Positions 19,375-28,163 of a stretch of 64,000 nucleotides of DNA are shown here, piece by piece. The stretch covers positions 248,001 to 312,000 of the forward strand of contig CAWJLA010000004.1 of the NCBI GenBank assembly GCA_963843605.1, written 5' to 3'. A program made the translations under genes and the position numbers. This DNA comes from FEN-1297 sp963843605. Its GTDB lineage: Bacteria; Bacteroidota; Ignavibacteria; Ignavibacteriales; Ignavibacteriaceae. The number at the start of each line of letters is the position of its first letter. The first letter of the stretch is position 1. Under the pieces are notes generated by a model. The model ran no database searches. It was not told the origin of the DNA and saw only the letters and a program-made list of their open reading frames with translations.

Positions 19375-20488
19375 AATTCTCCTCCTTCTTTCCGGATAAA
19401 ATGCTTTTACAGAGAAGATAAACATCATCCACTACAATATCATCTATCAATTCCGATTTTCTCAGGAAATATTTATTATGTCCGACCGGCGCCCAGTTAA
19501 ACGGGTTTGTGGGCCCGAATATCGAAATTTGGGGCGTATTTGTAGCCCCGGCTACATGCATAATTCCGGTATCGTTTGAGACGAACAGATCCGATTGTGA
19601 AATGAGCGCCGCAACTTCAGGAACCTCTCTTTCGATAAAAAGCCCGATCCTGAAAGAAATATTTTCGTGTATATAATTTATCTCTTCACTATCTGCTTTG
19701 CTTCCGGTCAAGTAAAACAATACCGGAAATTCATTATTTAGTCTCTCCATCAACTCAATATATTTTTTAAGCGACCAGCGATTGGGAATTTTTCCTGCTC
19801 CTACATGAAGTCCTATAATCAGTTTATCTTCTTTTTCTTTCAGAGCTGAAATAAATTCTCCGGCAGTTTCCAGGTCAGCGTTGTCAAATGTTATTTCCGA
19901 TCTGTAATTATTTGTATCTACACCAAAAGGGCGGATAATATCAAGAATTCTGTCGGCAACATTCGAATCCGGGTGTTTGCGCCAATCGATAGGTATTCTT
20001 CTGTCAAAAAGGAAAGAACTTTTATTGATCTTGCCGTTCAGGCTTTCTGGACCTACCCTTATTTTTGCTTTTGCTTTTCGTGCCAGAAGGTTGCTGGTAA
20101 ATGATATTGACACCGTAACAGGAACTATTACTACATCGTAGCGTTCATTAAACAAATCTATTAACTTATTGAAGTAGCCAGGGTTGATCAGTTTCTTTTT
20201 ATCGAATACAAAAAGCCGGTCGATATATTTGTTTTTTATTACGCCTGGATAATTGAAAGGACTGGCAACAAGTGTAATATTACTTTCGGGGTAAGTTTCT
20301 TTAATTGCGCGCAGAAGCGACACACCGGCAAGCAAATCACCGAGCTGGTTATGCTGCCTTATGATTAAAAATTTTGCGGGATTATTAAGATCCCTGCTTT
20401 TATCTTCCTGAACAGAAAATAATTTTCTTACAATTCCGTAAATCACATTATCAAGAGTTATTTTATGCGCCATCAAAATTCTGATCAC
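19367..20488 (-). CDS. Glycosyltransferase family 9 (heptosyltransferase-like)
   Basis: 373 residues. GT9 features are the N-terminal LIIRQHNQLGDLLAGVSLL, the central GLHVGAGKIPNRWS donor-binding segment, and the C-terminal FVSNDTGIMHVAGATNTPQISIFGPTNP, which is the family signature. The family transfers heptose or related sugars from a nucleotide donor to the lipopolysaccharide core. It has no membrane segment and is expected to act at the inner face of the membrane. The first codon is GTG, in a 4-base GTGA overlap with the upstream small membrane-protein gene, which supports the start. Confidence 0.9.
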   Translation of the reverse strand: MIRILMAHKITLDNVIYGIVRKLFSVQEDKSRDLNNPAKFLIIRQHNQLGDLLAGVSLLRAIKETYPESNITLVASPFNYPGVIKNKYIDRLFVFDKKKLINPGYFNKLIDLFNERYDVVIVPVTVSISFTSNLLARKAKAKIRVGPESLNGKINKSSFLFDRRIPIDWRKHPDSNVADRILDIIRPFGVDTNNYRSEITFDNADLETAGEFISALKEKEDKLIIGLHVGAGKIPNRWSLKKYIELMERLNNEFPVLFYLTGSKADSEEINYIHENISFRIGLFIEREVPEVAALISQSDLFVSNDTGIMHVAGATNTPQISIFGPTNPFNWAPVGHNKYFLRKSELIDDIVVDDVYLLCKSILSGKKEENFA

Positions 20489-20688
20489 TCGTTGTTGTTT
20501 TTCGAATCTGTCTTAATTTCCCTGAATTCCACTTCTTCCGCATCTTTATATTTCGACTCACCCGGAGTATTTCCGTGAACATTATTCGTTTTTTTTACTC
20601 CTGCAGTCAAATACCGGATGAATAACACTAATCCTTTATAAATGAAATAAAACAGAATAAATAGTAAAATCAATCTGAACATAATCAC
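20485..20688 (-). CDS. Small single-pass membrane protein
   Basis: 67 residues: one hydrophobic helix at residues 3-28, then a charged tail rich in Lys, Glu and Asn. It is translationally coupled to both neighbours, overlapping the deoxynucleoside kinase stop and the glycosyltransferase start by 4 bases each. The layout resembles the small DUF4834-like proteins of Bacteroidota, but that assignment is only a guess. The start could be the GTG at 20688 or the ATG two codons later. Confidence 0.65.
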   Translation of the reverse strand: MIMFRLILLFILFYFIYKGLVLFIRYLTAGVKKTNNVHGNTPGESKYKDAEEVEFREIKTDSKNNNE

Positions 20689-21359
20689 TCAATCCTTCTG
20701 GATTCTGGTTTAAAATATTCGATAAGGCCTCTATCTTCCCTGAATATCTGCTTAAATAATTCATCAAAATCTTCCTCGCTGTTCACAAAATCTATTTCCG
20801 TCGAGTTAACAATAAGAAGAGGAGTAGTATTATAGCGGAAAAAGAAATGATTATACGCATCGCTCAATTCTTCTATATAATTCCGCGTCAGGTTTCGTTC
20901 AATACGCCGGCTTCTTTTCTTTATGTTAAACATTAATCTTTCGATGCTTGATTGAAGGTAGACAACCAGATCGGGTTTTCTTAAATTTCTGTTGAGCAGA
21001 GGAAAAAGGCTTTCGTAGAGTTTCAGTTCTTCTCCATTCAGGTTTAAGTAAGCAAATATCCTGTCTTTTTCAAACACATAATCGCTAACTATAAACTCGG
21101 TGAAAAGGTTTTCCTGGTTTAAAGCTTCCTGCTGCTTGTACCGGTTAATTAGGAAAAACATCTGGGTTTGAAACGCGAATCTTTTTCTGTCGGAGTAAAA
21201 TTTTTCCAGAAACGGGTTTGTTTCAAATTGTTCCAGCACAAAATCAGCGTTCAATTTTTCTTTTATTTTTTTCGCCAGAGATGTTTTACCCGCTCCAATA
21301 ACTCCTTCAATCGCGATAAATCTAAGTTCAGAATTTTCACCCAATTTTACTTCTCCCAT
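20685..21359 (-). CDS. Deoxynucleoside kinase
   Basis: 224 residues. The P-loop is AIEGVIGAGKTSLAK (about residues 16-30). The family DRS-like segment region and the lid arginines (KKRSRRIERNL) are visible. The YIEELSDAYNHFFF helix is typical of dGK/dCK/dAK-type salvage kinases, which phosphorylate deoxynucleosides to monophosphates. It overlaps folK by 13 bases, as is common in this phylum, where the kinase and HPPK are neighbours. Which base it prefers cannot be told. Confidence 0.9.
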   Translation of the reverse strand: MGEVKLGENSELRFIAIEGVIGAGKTSLAKKIKEKLNADFVLEQFETNPFLEKFYSDRKRFAFQTQMFFLINRYKQQEALNQENLFTEFIVSDYVFEKDRIFAYLNLNGEELKLYESLFPLLNRNLRKPDLVVYLQSSIERLMFNIKKRSRRIERNLTRNYIEELSDAYNHFFFRYNTTPLLIVNSTEIDFVNSEEDFDELFKQIFREDRGLIEYFKPESRRIE

Positions 21360-21865
21360 GTTAATAATATTTTTTCCGGAATTTTACCGATTAGACACTG
21401 CTCCGATTCATCGATGTAAATATCACAAATTTTTTTATTTAATGCAGGATGATACAAATCGGGAGCTATTTCGCATAACGGGATCAATACAAAATCCCTG
21501 TACTGTACTTCTTTATGAGGAACTGTAAGTTTTTCATCCTCGTAAACAAGATCATTATAGAACAGCAGATCCAGATCAATTTCCCGCGGACCCCATTTGG
21601 GGTTCTTTGTTCTGCCCACTTCGGTTTCAATTTTTTTAAGTACCGGAAGTAAGTCCGAGAACGAATAGCTTGTCTTCAATTCTATGGCGGCATTGTAAAA
21701 ATTATCCTGCTCCTTGTACCCGTAAGGTTTTGTCTCGTATATCGAAGAAACGGAAATTATGCTACAGTTTTGATCAGTTTGGAGCTTTTTTACCGCATCG
21801 TTCAAGTAACCGATTCTATTTCCTTTATTTGAGCCTAGTCCGACGTATGCCGTGTTTCTATTCAT
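21347..21865 (-). CDS. folK: 2-amino-4-hydroxy-6-hydroxymethyldihydropteridine diphosphokinase
   Basis: 172 residues with HPPK motifs: YVGLGSNKGNR at the start, the YETKPYG loop, FYNAAIELKT, and the signature NPKWGPREIDLDLLFY containing the Mg-binding Asp pair. The enzyme transfers pyrophosphate from ATP to hydroxymethyldihydropterin in folate synthesis. The ATG is preceded by AGAAGGATACG, a good ribosome site. It lies 54 bases downstream of folB, the preceding step of the pathway, in the same direction. Confidence 0.95.
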   Translation of the reverse strand: MNRNTAYVGLGSNKGNRIGYLNDAVKKLQTDQNCSIISVSSIYETKPYGYKEQDNFYNAAIELKTSYSFSDLLPVLKKIETEVGRTKNPKWGPREIDLDLLFYNDLVYEDEKLTVPHKEVQYRDFVLIPLCEIAPDLYHPALNKKICDIYIDESEQCLIGKIPEKILLTWEK

Positions 21866-21919
21866 CGTATCCTTCTAATTTTAAACGCTTTCTCATTAAA
21901 AGAAAATTTTTACTTATCG

Positions 21920-22297
21920 CTAAGATAATAGTTCGTCTCTGTCTTTGATTACTTCAACTTCCACATAATCCACAATTCCCCCCAGCGGCGGATTATTTTT
22001 TCTTATTCTTACGGCAACTTTATCAATATTAACAAAATTTCTGAGCAATTCATCTGCAATTACCATTGCCAAAGTTTCAATTAGATAATGTTTTCGTTCA
22101 AGCGCAAACTGGTACATAAACTTATAAACCTTATCGTAATCTACGGTTTGCTTTAAACTGTCTTTTGCGGCAGCTTTTTGAAAATCTGTATAAATATCTA
22201 CATCGGCTTCAAATTTTCCCCCTACACTCTGCTCTTCAGAAAGCACTCCGTGATACGCATAAAAAATTGCTTTCTTTATCCTTATTATATTCTGCAT
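21920..22297 (-). CDS. folB: Dihydroneopterin aldolase
   Basis: 125 residues from the ATG at 22295-22297 (MQNIIRIKKAIFYAYHG). The 28 extra upstream codons to 22381 do not look conserved. Family features are FYAYHGVLSEEQSVGGKFEADVD with the active-site Glu, the TVDYDKVY segment, LIETLAMVIADELL with the second catalytic Glu, and a terminal VRIRKNNPP strand. It converts 7,8-dihydroneopterin to hydroxymethyldihydropterin and glycolaldehyde, the step before FolK, whose gene is next. Confidence 0.9.
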   Translation of the reverse strand: MQNIIRIKKAIFYAYHGVLSEEQSVGGKFEADVDIYTDFQKAAAKDSLKQTVDYDKVYKFMYQFALERKHYLIETLAMVIADELLRNFVNIDKVAVRIRKNNPPLGGIVDYVEVEVIKDRDELLS

Positions 22298-22377
22298 TTT
22301 TTTTCCGAAAATAAATAGAAAATTAACTGCAAATTTAACCTTTTTATCTGAATTATGACTAAATAATATGAAAAAGG

Positions 22378-23115
22378 TCACTTATTTTTTAGTGCGATAG
22401 TTCCCAGGGATCTGCCGGAACGAAGTCCGTCCCTACGGTAGGAATGAAGAAGATATTTAAGTTCAAATGTACAAAGCGATGATTTTTGAATATTTCCTGA
22501 CGGTAAACCGAAATTTAACAGCATATCCAAATTAGCGCCGGCAACATCAAGAAGATATTTTCCGTCCTTTGGTAGAATAAATTTTTCTTCAAATAAATCC
22601 GCCACTTCACTTCCCACTTCATAATTATTCTGACAAATCGACGGCGCAATATATGCGATCATATTCTCCGGTTTAGAATTAAAATCATCCGTCAGTTTTG
22701 CCAAAGCATTCCGCAGAATTTTCTTTTGAGTGCCTCTCCAGCCGGAATGGACACCCGCAATTACTTTATTTTTTGTATCGTAAATGAAAACGGCAGCACA
22801 GTCGGCGGTGCTTACCGCCAAACCAAGTCCGGCAACATCGGTTATCATTCCGTCGCTTTCTCCGCAGTTGCCGGGTTTATCTACATAAGTTACAGTATTT
22901 CCGTGAACCTGTTTTTGAAAGGCAATTTCGGATGAATTCAAGTTTAGAGCATTAAAGTAAGTGTCCCTGTTTTCCGTCACTTTATCCGGCTCGTCTTCCA
23001 CAGAATATGAAACATTAAAATAAAACGGTTCTTCTCTTTCGTTGCCGAGCTTGGTATTAAAACCGAAAATAATTTCAGGGTATTGTTCAAAAATGCGGGG
23101 TTTTATTATTAACAC
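22378..23115 (-). CDS. pgeF: Peptidoglycan editing factor PgeF (laccase-domain protein)
   Basis: About 245 residues from the GTG at 23113-23115, where homology would begin (IIKPRIFEQYPEIIFGF). The 42 codons further upstream have no family character. The purine nucleoside/cysteine-ligase-like metal site residues are visible: His in QKQVHGNTV, Cys in STADCAAVFIYD and His in AGVHSGWRGT. The YfiH/DUF152 family removes mis-incorporated serine from peptidoglycan precursors and has adenosine phosphorylase/deaminase activity in homologues. It is followed by folB after 80 bases, and its 5' end diverges from surE. Confidence 0.85.
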   Translation of the reverse strand: MLIIKPRIFEQYPEIIFGFNTKLGNEREEPFYFNVSYSVEDEPDKVTENRDTYFNALNLNSSEIAFQKQVHGNTVTYVDKPGNCGESDGMITDVAGLGLAVSTADCAAVFIYDTKNKVIAGVHSGWRGTQKKILRNALAKLTDDFNSKPENMIAYIAPSICQNNYEVGSEVADLFEEKFILPKDGKYLLDVAGANLDMLLNFGLPSGNIQKSSLCTFELKYLLHSYRRDGLRSGRSLGTIALKNK

Positions 23116-23341
23116 GATAGATTCTTGCCATAAATTTAAAAAATTCAAATTATAATTTAGTGAAAATATATAAACGAATATACGGCAAACTTCTTTCCAA
23201 AATAGTGATCTATTAATATTTCCGAATTTTAGAGGCACCAAGAATCATTCAGATCATAATTTGTAAGGCCTCCTCAGTTTATCAAAACCTTAGTGACATT
23301 AGAAACTCTCCAAGTATTTGATTTATTACCTTTTTTATCAA

Positions 23342-23370
23342 TTGAGACTCTTTACACTAAGTGTTATATT
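23342..23370 (+). promoter_or_regulatory. Possible promoter of the surE operon
   Basis: TTGAGA (23342-23347) and TATATT (23365-23370) are separated by 17 bases and lie about 35 bases before the surE start. They match a sigma-70-like arrangement. The placement is plausible, but it is read by eye only. Confidence 0.35.
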
Positions 23371-23404
23371 GACGAACTATTTATAAAAAAACTGGATTAA
23401 GATT

Positions 23405-24184
23405 TTGAAAATACTGGTTAGCAACGACGACGGAATCGAATCAAAGGGTATATGCGCCCTTGTAAAGTCGTTAAAAGAAATTGCTGACGTTACCGTAGTA
23501 GCACCGGTAAAGGAGCAGAGCGCGGTTGGACATGCAATTACGATGCAGATTCCTCTGCGGATTATTAAGACATATAAAAACGGTGAATTCTTCGGCTATG
23601 CGGTAAACGGAACGCCGGCGGACTGTGTTAAAATAGGCGTAAGAAATATCATGAAAGAACCGCCCGATTTGATGGTATCAGGAATAAATCACGGATCAAA
23701 TACTGCGATAAATATAATATACTCGGGTACGGTTTCCGCGGCAAGGGAAGCCGCTATTATGGATATCCCTTCTATCGCAATTTCTGTTACCAATCATGAA
23801 GTTAGCGATTTTACATTTGCGGCTAAAATTGCAAAGCTGCTTGCATCGGAAACCAAGGGCAAAGATCTTCCTCTCGGTACTCTTCTGAACGTTAATGTTC
23901 CCGATGTTCCGGAAAATGAAATTGCCGGTATTGTACTTACCCGGCAGGGCAAGTCAAAGTGGGACGATATATACGAACAGCGGATCGATCCTTACGGAAA
24001 AGATTATTATTGGCTCAAAGGCAATCTGCTTGAAGTTGACGACGATATTGAAACCGACCAGGCAGCGGTTAAAAATAATTATGTTTCGGTTTCTCCTATT
24101 CATTTCGATCTTACGGATTACGATACTTTCAACAAAATGAAATCTTGGAATCTAGAAGGGTTACTTAATGGCAAAAAAGTTTGA
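23405..24184 (+). CDS. surE: 5'-nucleotidase SurE
   Basis: 259 residues, the normal length. The start codon is TTG. The N-terminal ILVSNDDGIESKGI metal-binding Asp pair, APVKEQSAVGHAIT, NGTPADCVKIG, VSGINHGSNTAINIIYSGTVSAAREA and the LNVNVPDVP segment are all characteristic. SurE dephosphorylates nucleoside 5'/3'-monophosphates. It is the first gene of a plus-strand unit; the phzF-like gene starts 17 bases before its stop. Confidence 0.95.
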   Translation: MKILVSNDDGIESKGICALVKSLKEIADVTVVAPVKEQSAVGHAITMQIPLRIIKTYKNGEFFGYAVNGTPADCVKIGVRNIMKEPPDLMVSGINHGSNTAINIIYSGTVSAAREAAIMDIPSIAISVTNHEVSDFTFAAKIAKLLASETKGKDLPLGTLLNVNVPDVPENEIAGIVLTRQGKSKWDDIYEQRIDPYGKDYYWLKGNLLEVDDDIETDQAAVKNNYVSVSPIHFDLTDYDTFNKMKSWNLEGLLNGKKV

Positions 24185-25034
24185 GATATACCAGATAGAT
24201 GCATTTACGGATCAACCTTTTCAGGGTAATCCCGCTGGAGTAACTTTCGGAGACAACCTTACAAAAGAAGAAATGCAGCTCATCGCAAGAGAAATGAATC
24301 TAGCTGAAACTGCGTTTCTTTCAAAATCTGAAAAAGCAGATTATAATTTAAGATGGTTCACGCCGGTAATGGAAGTAGACCTTTGCGGACATGCTACAAT
24401 CGCGTCACTGCATTTTTTAAATGAGAATAATATGCTTCGCCGATCTTCCAAAATAAAATTCGATACCCGTTCCGGTCTTCTTAAATGCAGGTTCGGGAGC
24501 GGAAAATATTTTATGCAGATGCCCGTTTTTAAATCGGAAATATATAAAGGCAGCGCGGAAGAAATATTTCGGGTTCTCGGTATTTCATCTGACGAGACCG
24601 ACCTTGATGTTCCATTCTTGCTTACTGAGCACGGATACTTATATGTTTATATCAAAAAACTTGATACCATCGGCAAGCTTAAACCCGATTATAAAAAGCT
24701 GCTTCAGCTTTCGGTAAACAATAGGTTCGGCGGCCTGGTTGTATATTCTCTTGAAACGGTGGATAATACCAGCTCGGCTCATATTCGCTTCTTCGCGCCT
24801 TATTACGGCATCGACGAAGATCCTGTTACTGGATCAGCAAACGGGCCACTGCTTACGGTATTAATGAAACTGGGCATGATAAAAGACGAAGGAAAAAATA
24901 TCAATCTGACCTTTGAGCAGGGAGATTTCATCAACAGAAGAGGCCGTATAGGCGTTAGTTATTTTGCAAAAGACAGGGAGCTTTATATATCCGGCAGTGC
25001 AATAACTATTTTAAAAGGGGAAATGTCCTTCTGA
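24168..25034 (+). CDS. PhzF family isomerase/epimerase
   Basis: 288 residues. Family features are the opening YQIDAFTDQPFQGNPAGV, the catalytic Glu in NLAETAFLSK, WFTPVMEVDLCGHAT, and GIDEDPVTGSANGPL near residue 220. The fold is diaminopimelate-epimerase-like. PhzF itself isomerises a phenazine precursor, but most members found in housekeeping contexts have unknown substrates, and there are no phenazine genes here. It overlaps surE by 17 bases and the next gene by one base (TGATG), so it is translationally coupled. Confidence 0.85.
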   Translation: MAKKFEIYQIDAFTDQPFQGNPAGVTFGDNLTKEEMQLIAREMNLAETAFLSKSEKADYNLRWFTPVMEVDLCGHATIASLHFLNENNMLRRSSKIKFDTRSGLLKCRFGSGKYFMQMPVFKSEIYKGSAEEIFRVLGISSDETDLDVPFLLTEHGYLYVYIKKLDTIGKLKPDYKKLLQLSVNNRFGGLVVYSLETVDNTSSAHIRFFAPYYGIDEDPVTGSANGPLLTVLMKLGMIKDEGKNINLTFEQGDFINRRGRIGVSYFAKDRELYISGSAITILKGEMSF

Positions 25035-27184
25035 TGTTTAATTTTGAAAAAATCAGCCTGAATTTTGCCTTTCCGGCATTTTACTTTTTTTTGGCAGTTC
25101 TTCTTCTGGCAGTCTATACATTATACATATACAGATACACAATTCCTCCGATAAGCAGTTTTAAAAAAATTATATTAATTGCTTTAAGAACAATAGCACT
25201 GCTGCTTCTCCTATTTGCTTTTTTTGAACCTGTTTTGTCGTTTGCAAAAAAGAAAATTCTTCAGCCGGTAAATATGATATTTATTGATAATTCCAGATCA
25301 ATACAAATTAAAGACGGCACCGAAAGGGAAAAGACCGAATTACAATTCGTAAAAGATCTTGATGCAAACGGATTGAAAGACAATTCGGTCTTATATTCAT
25401 TCGGAACAAATTTAAAAGGAATCGGTTTCGATAGTCTTCAAAAAATAAATTTTTCGGAAGGCAGCACGGATTTCTCGAAAATATTTTCGTTCATAAACAA
25501 AAGCAGCGCAAATATATCATCTGTTGTAATTGTGAGCGACGGTGTTATAACCGAAGGGGCGGATCCCCTGCATACGGCGGAAAGACTTAATATACCTGTC
25601 TATACAATCGGGGTTGGTGATACTACCACAAGGAACGACATACTTGTTAAAAACGTAATGCACAACGATCTGATTTACTCCGAAACCCCAACTTCCATAG
25701 TAGCGGCTGTAGCAAATACGGGCTTTGCCGGAAAGAATGTTCTTGTCTCCCTTTATGAAAATAATATTCAAGTTGATCAGAAAAGCATTGAGCTTAATAG
25801 CGACGGCATACAGAACGTGAACATGACTTATACTCCGAAGACAAGCGGCGAAAAAAAGTTAACGGTTGCAGTTGCCGATTCCAAGGGAGAGTTTACATAT
25901 GCAAATAACAGAAGATTGTTTTACATAAACGTACTAAGTAATAAGGTTAAGGTACTGGTTGTTGCGGGCAGCCCGTCATCAGATGTCGCGTTTGTTAAAA
26001 ACACATTGAAATCCGACGGAAATCTGACGGTAAATTCAATAACGCAGGCTGCCCCGGATAAATTTATTGAAAGTAACAACAGGCGCCAACTCCTGGACAG
26101 CGCAAATGTAATTTTTCTTATGGGCTTTCCTTCAAAGGAAACTTCTCCGAATTTATTGCAGTCGGTATTGAAGGAAATGTCCGAAAAAGATAAACCTTAT
26201 TTTATTTCTTTATCCGAAGGCACCGATTTCGGTAAGCTGATGCAGTTTGCTAGCCAGCTGCCTTTTACAATTAAAAATATAAATCCGGATTATATAGAAA
26301 TTCAGCCGGACGTCTCGGCGGAGCAGACGGATAATCCGCTGCTGCAGAATAACGCTGCCAACCCGGTAACCGCGTGGAATAACCTTCCGCCTGTTTTTCA
26401 GCCGAATGTTGATATGCAGCCCAAGCCGGAAAGTAATGTACTATCTCGAATAAAAATTAATAACATACCGATGAACCGCCCTCTGATTCTTACGAGGATA
26501 CTTGGAAAACAAAAATCCATAGCAGTTCTTGCGAAAGATATATGGCGCTGGAAACTGGAGACGGTTCCGCAGAATCTCGACTTATTCAACAGGTTTATTT
26601 TAGCTTCCGTAAAATGGCTTAATACCAAAGAAGATCATAGACAGGTTACAATAAAAACTTCTAAAAAATCGTATTCGCTCGGCGAACCGGTTGAATTTTC
26701 CGCTCAGATTTATGATCAGTCATTTAACCCGGTGTCAAACGCGGAGGTAAAAGTAAATGTCCGTTTCGGAAATGAAAATTTCCCGGTTAACCTTAATTCT
26801 CTCGGCAGCGGTCTGTATGAGGGCAAATTTACAAACAACAAAGCCGGAGATTATTCCTATACCGGAACAGCTTCTATGGACGGCACAAAATACGGGTCGG
26901 ATAACGGTAGATTTAATGTGGGTGAAGTAGATATTGAAATGATGAATCCGAGGATGAATTACGAATATCTGACTCTCCTTTCGCATCAGACTAACGGCAG
27001 ATTTTTTTATAATACAAAATACGGCGAGCTATTTAAAATATTAAAGGAAAAAGACATTAAAACTTCGAAGGAAAAAATAGAAGTCAGTGATGTAAATCTT
27101 TGGTCTAATGAATGGCTGCTTTCACTTGCCGTACTTCTTTTCGCACTTGAATGGTTTTTAAGAAAAAGAAGCGGGATGCTTTAA
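25034..27184 (+). CDS. Membrane-anchored VWA-like / glutamine amidotransferase-like protein
   Basis: 716 residues. Two N-terminal membrane helices (about 12-32 and 45-65) are followed by a VWA-like domain starting NMIFIDNSRSIQI (a degenerate DxSxS) and containing SSVVIVSDGVITEGADP. There are then Ig-like strands, a region with a class-I-GATase-like Rossmann pattern (VLVVAGSPSSDVAFVKNTL, about 320-400), another Ig-like part, and a C-terminal helix (about 692-708) with a KKR end. Similar proteins in this phylum are annotated only as VWA or hypothetical. It is the third gene of the surE unit; the job is unknown, probably envelope-related. Confidence 0.75.
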   Translation: MFNFEKISLNFAFPAFYFFLAVLLLAVYTLYIYRYTIPPISSFKKIILIALRTIALLLLLFAFFEPVLSFAKKKILQPVNMIFIDNSRSIQIKDGTEREKTELQFVKDLDANGLKDNSVLYSFGTNLKGIGFDSLQKINFSEGSTDFSKIFSFINKSSANISSVVIVSDGVITEGADPLHTAERLNIPVYTIGVGDTTTRNDILVKNVMHNDLIYSETPTSIVAAVANTGFAGKNVLVSLYENNIQVDQKSIELNSDGIQNVNMTYTPKTSGEKKLTVAVADSKGEFTYANNRRLFYINVLSNKVKVLVVAGSPSSDVAFVKNTLKSDGNLTVNSITQAAPDKFIESNNRRQLLDSANVIFLMGFPSKETSPNLLQSVLKEMSEKDKPYFISLSEGTDFGKLMQFASQLPFTIKNINPDYIEIQPDVSAEQTDNPLLQNNAANPVTAWNNLPPVFQPNVDMQPKPESNVLSRIKINNIPMNRPLILTRILGKQKSIAVLAKDIWRWKLETVPQNLDLFNRFILASVKWLNTKEDHRQVTIKTSKKSYSLGEPVEFSAQIYDQSFNPVSNAEVKVNVRFGNENFPVNLNSLGSGLYEGKFTNNKAGDYSYTGTASMDGTKYGSDNGRFNVGEVDIEMMNPRMNYEYLTLLSHQTNGRFFYNTKYGELFKILKEKDIKTSKEKIEVSDVNLWSNEWLLSLAVLLFALEWFLRKRSGML

Positions 27185-27300
27185 ACAATTTTTTTTTGCA
27201 CATTTCAATTATTCATTCAGTCAATTTTGCACATTACAGGGGAAAATCGAAATCAATGTGCAATCCCGTTTACAAAATAATAATTAGAAGCGAGATCATT

Positions 27301-27447
27301 TTTCTCAGTGCAACTCAGTGTGCACTCTGTGGAACTCAATGCTACATAAGTCCGGCGCAAAGGCACCAACAAAATTTTGTTGACTACCCTTAACAGGAAG
27401 AAGGATCACAGAGTAACGCAGAGGCAGCAATGAGTTTCACAGAGTAG
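27301..27447. repeat. Degenerate CTCTGTG repeat, inverted pair (copy 1)
   Basis: At 27301-27341 four tandem units of about 10 bases (consensus CTCWGTGNAA) occur. At 27407-27447 the same units recur in the opposite orientation (CACAGAGTAACGCAGAG, then GAGTTTCACAGAG). Copy 2 at 31861-31985 has the same plan; I count 34 of 41 bases identical between 27301-27341 and 31861-31901. The block fills most of the gap between the VWA-like gene and comF. It looks like a dispersed non-coding repeat family. Confidence 0.7.
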
Positions 27448-27464
27448 AAAAGATAAAAGGGGGT

Positions 27465-28154
27465 ATGAAATTGAATTTACTTACAAATACATTTGATTTT
27501 TTTCTCCCCCGTTTCTGCCCCTCATGCAATTTAAAACTCGATTCGAATGAAAAAGTTATATGCCGCACCTGCCTGGATAAAATAAAGCTTGCATCGGAAG
27601 AAAGAGTAAGTTACGAATACGCCAAAAAGTATTCAGGAAAAGGAGTAATTTCAGGATTCGCTTCACTTTATGTTTTCGAAAAAGATAAAGAGCTTCAGAA
27701 CATAATTCATAAGCTAAAATATGATCAGCGTTTTTTGATCGGAAAGTTTCTGGGTGAATTGATCGGCTCGGTTAAAGCGGAAGTAATTAAGTCATGGCAA
27801 ATTGATATTATAATACCGGTTCCGCTCCATAACCTTAAAAAAATCGAACGCGGCTATAACCAATCATTTTATATTGCCAAAGGAATAGGCAGAATGATAT
27901 CGGTGCCGGTAAATACGCACACGGTAAAAAGGAAAAAATATACGCTTACGCAGACCAAGATGAATTTAACCGAGCGCGAGAAAAATGTTACGGAAGCTTT
28001 TAAATTGCAAAATAGGAAAGCGATAACAGGCAAAAACATACTTCTGGTAGACGATGTTATTACAACCGGTGCAACTACAAATGAATGCGGAAAAGTGCTG
28101 CTTGACGGCGGAGCCGTAAAAATATACGCAATTTCTACCGCAATAGCCGAGTAA
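27465..28154 (+). CDS. comF: ComF family phosphoribosyltransferase-like protein
   Basis: 229 residues. The N-terminal zinc-finger-like part has CPSCNLKL and CRTCLDKI. ComF-typical segments follow: IIHKLKYDQRFLIG, IIPVPLHNLKKIERGYNQS, and the PRPP-binding loop NILLVDDVITTGATTNEC. In naturally competent bacteria ComF helps DNA uptake; elsewhere the role is unclear. AGGGGG sits just before the ATG. It converges on argS, whose stop is only 9 bases away. Confidence 0.9.
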   Translation: MKLNLLTNTFDFFLPRFCPSCNLKLDSNEKVICRTCLDKIKLASEERVSYEYAKKYSGKGVISGFASLYVFEKDKELQNIIHKLKYDQRFLIGKFLGELIGSVKAEVIKSWQIDIIIPVPLHNLKKIERGYNQSFYIAKGIGRMISVPVNTHTVKRKKYTLTQTKMNLTEREKNVTEAFKLQNRKAITGKNILLVDDVITTGATTNECGKVLLDGGAVKIYAISTAIAE

Positions 28155-28163
28155 AAGGATTTC

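Noticed and set aside
24168..25034. PhzF-like gene as evidence for phenazine synthesis
   Set aside because: No other phenazine genes are present, and the surE/VWA context is housekeeping; the family is broad.
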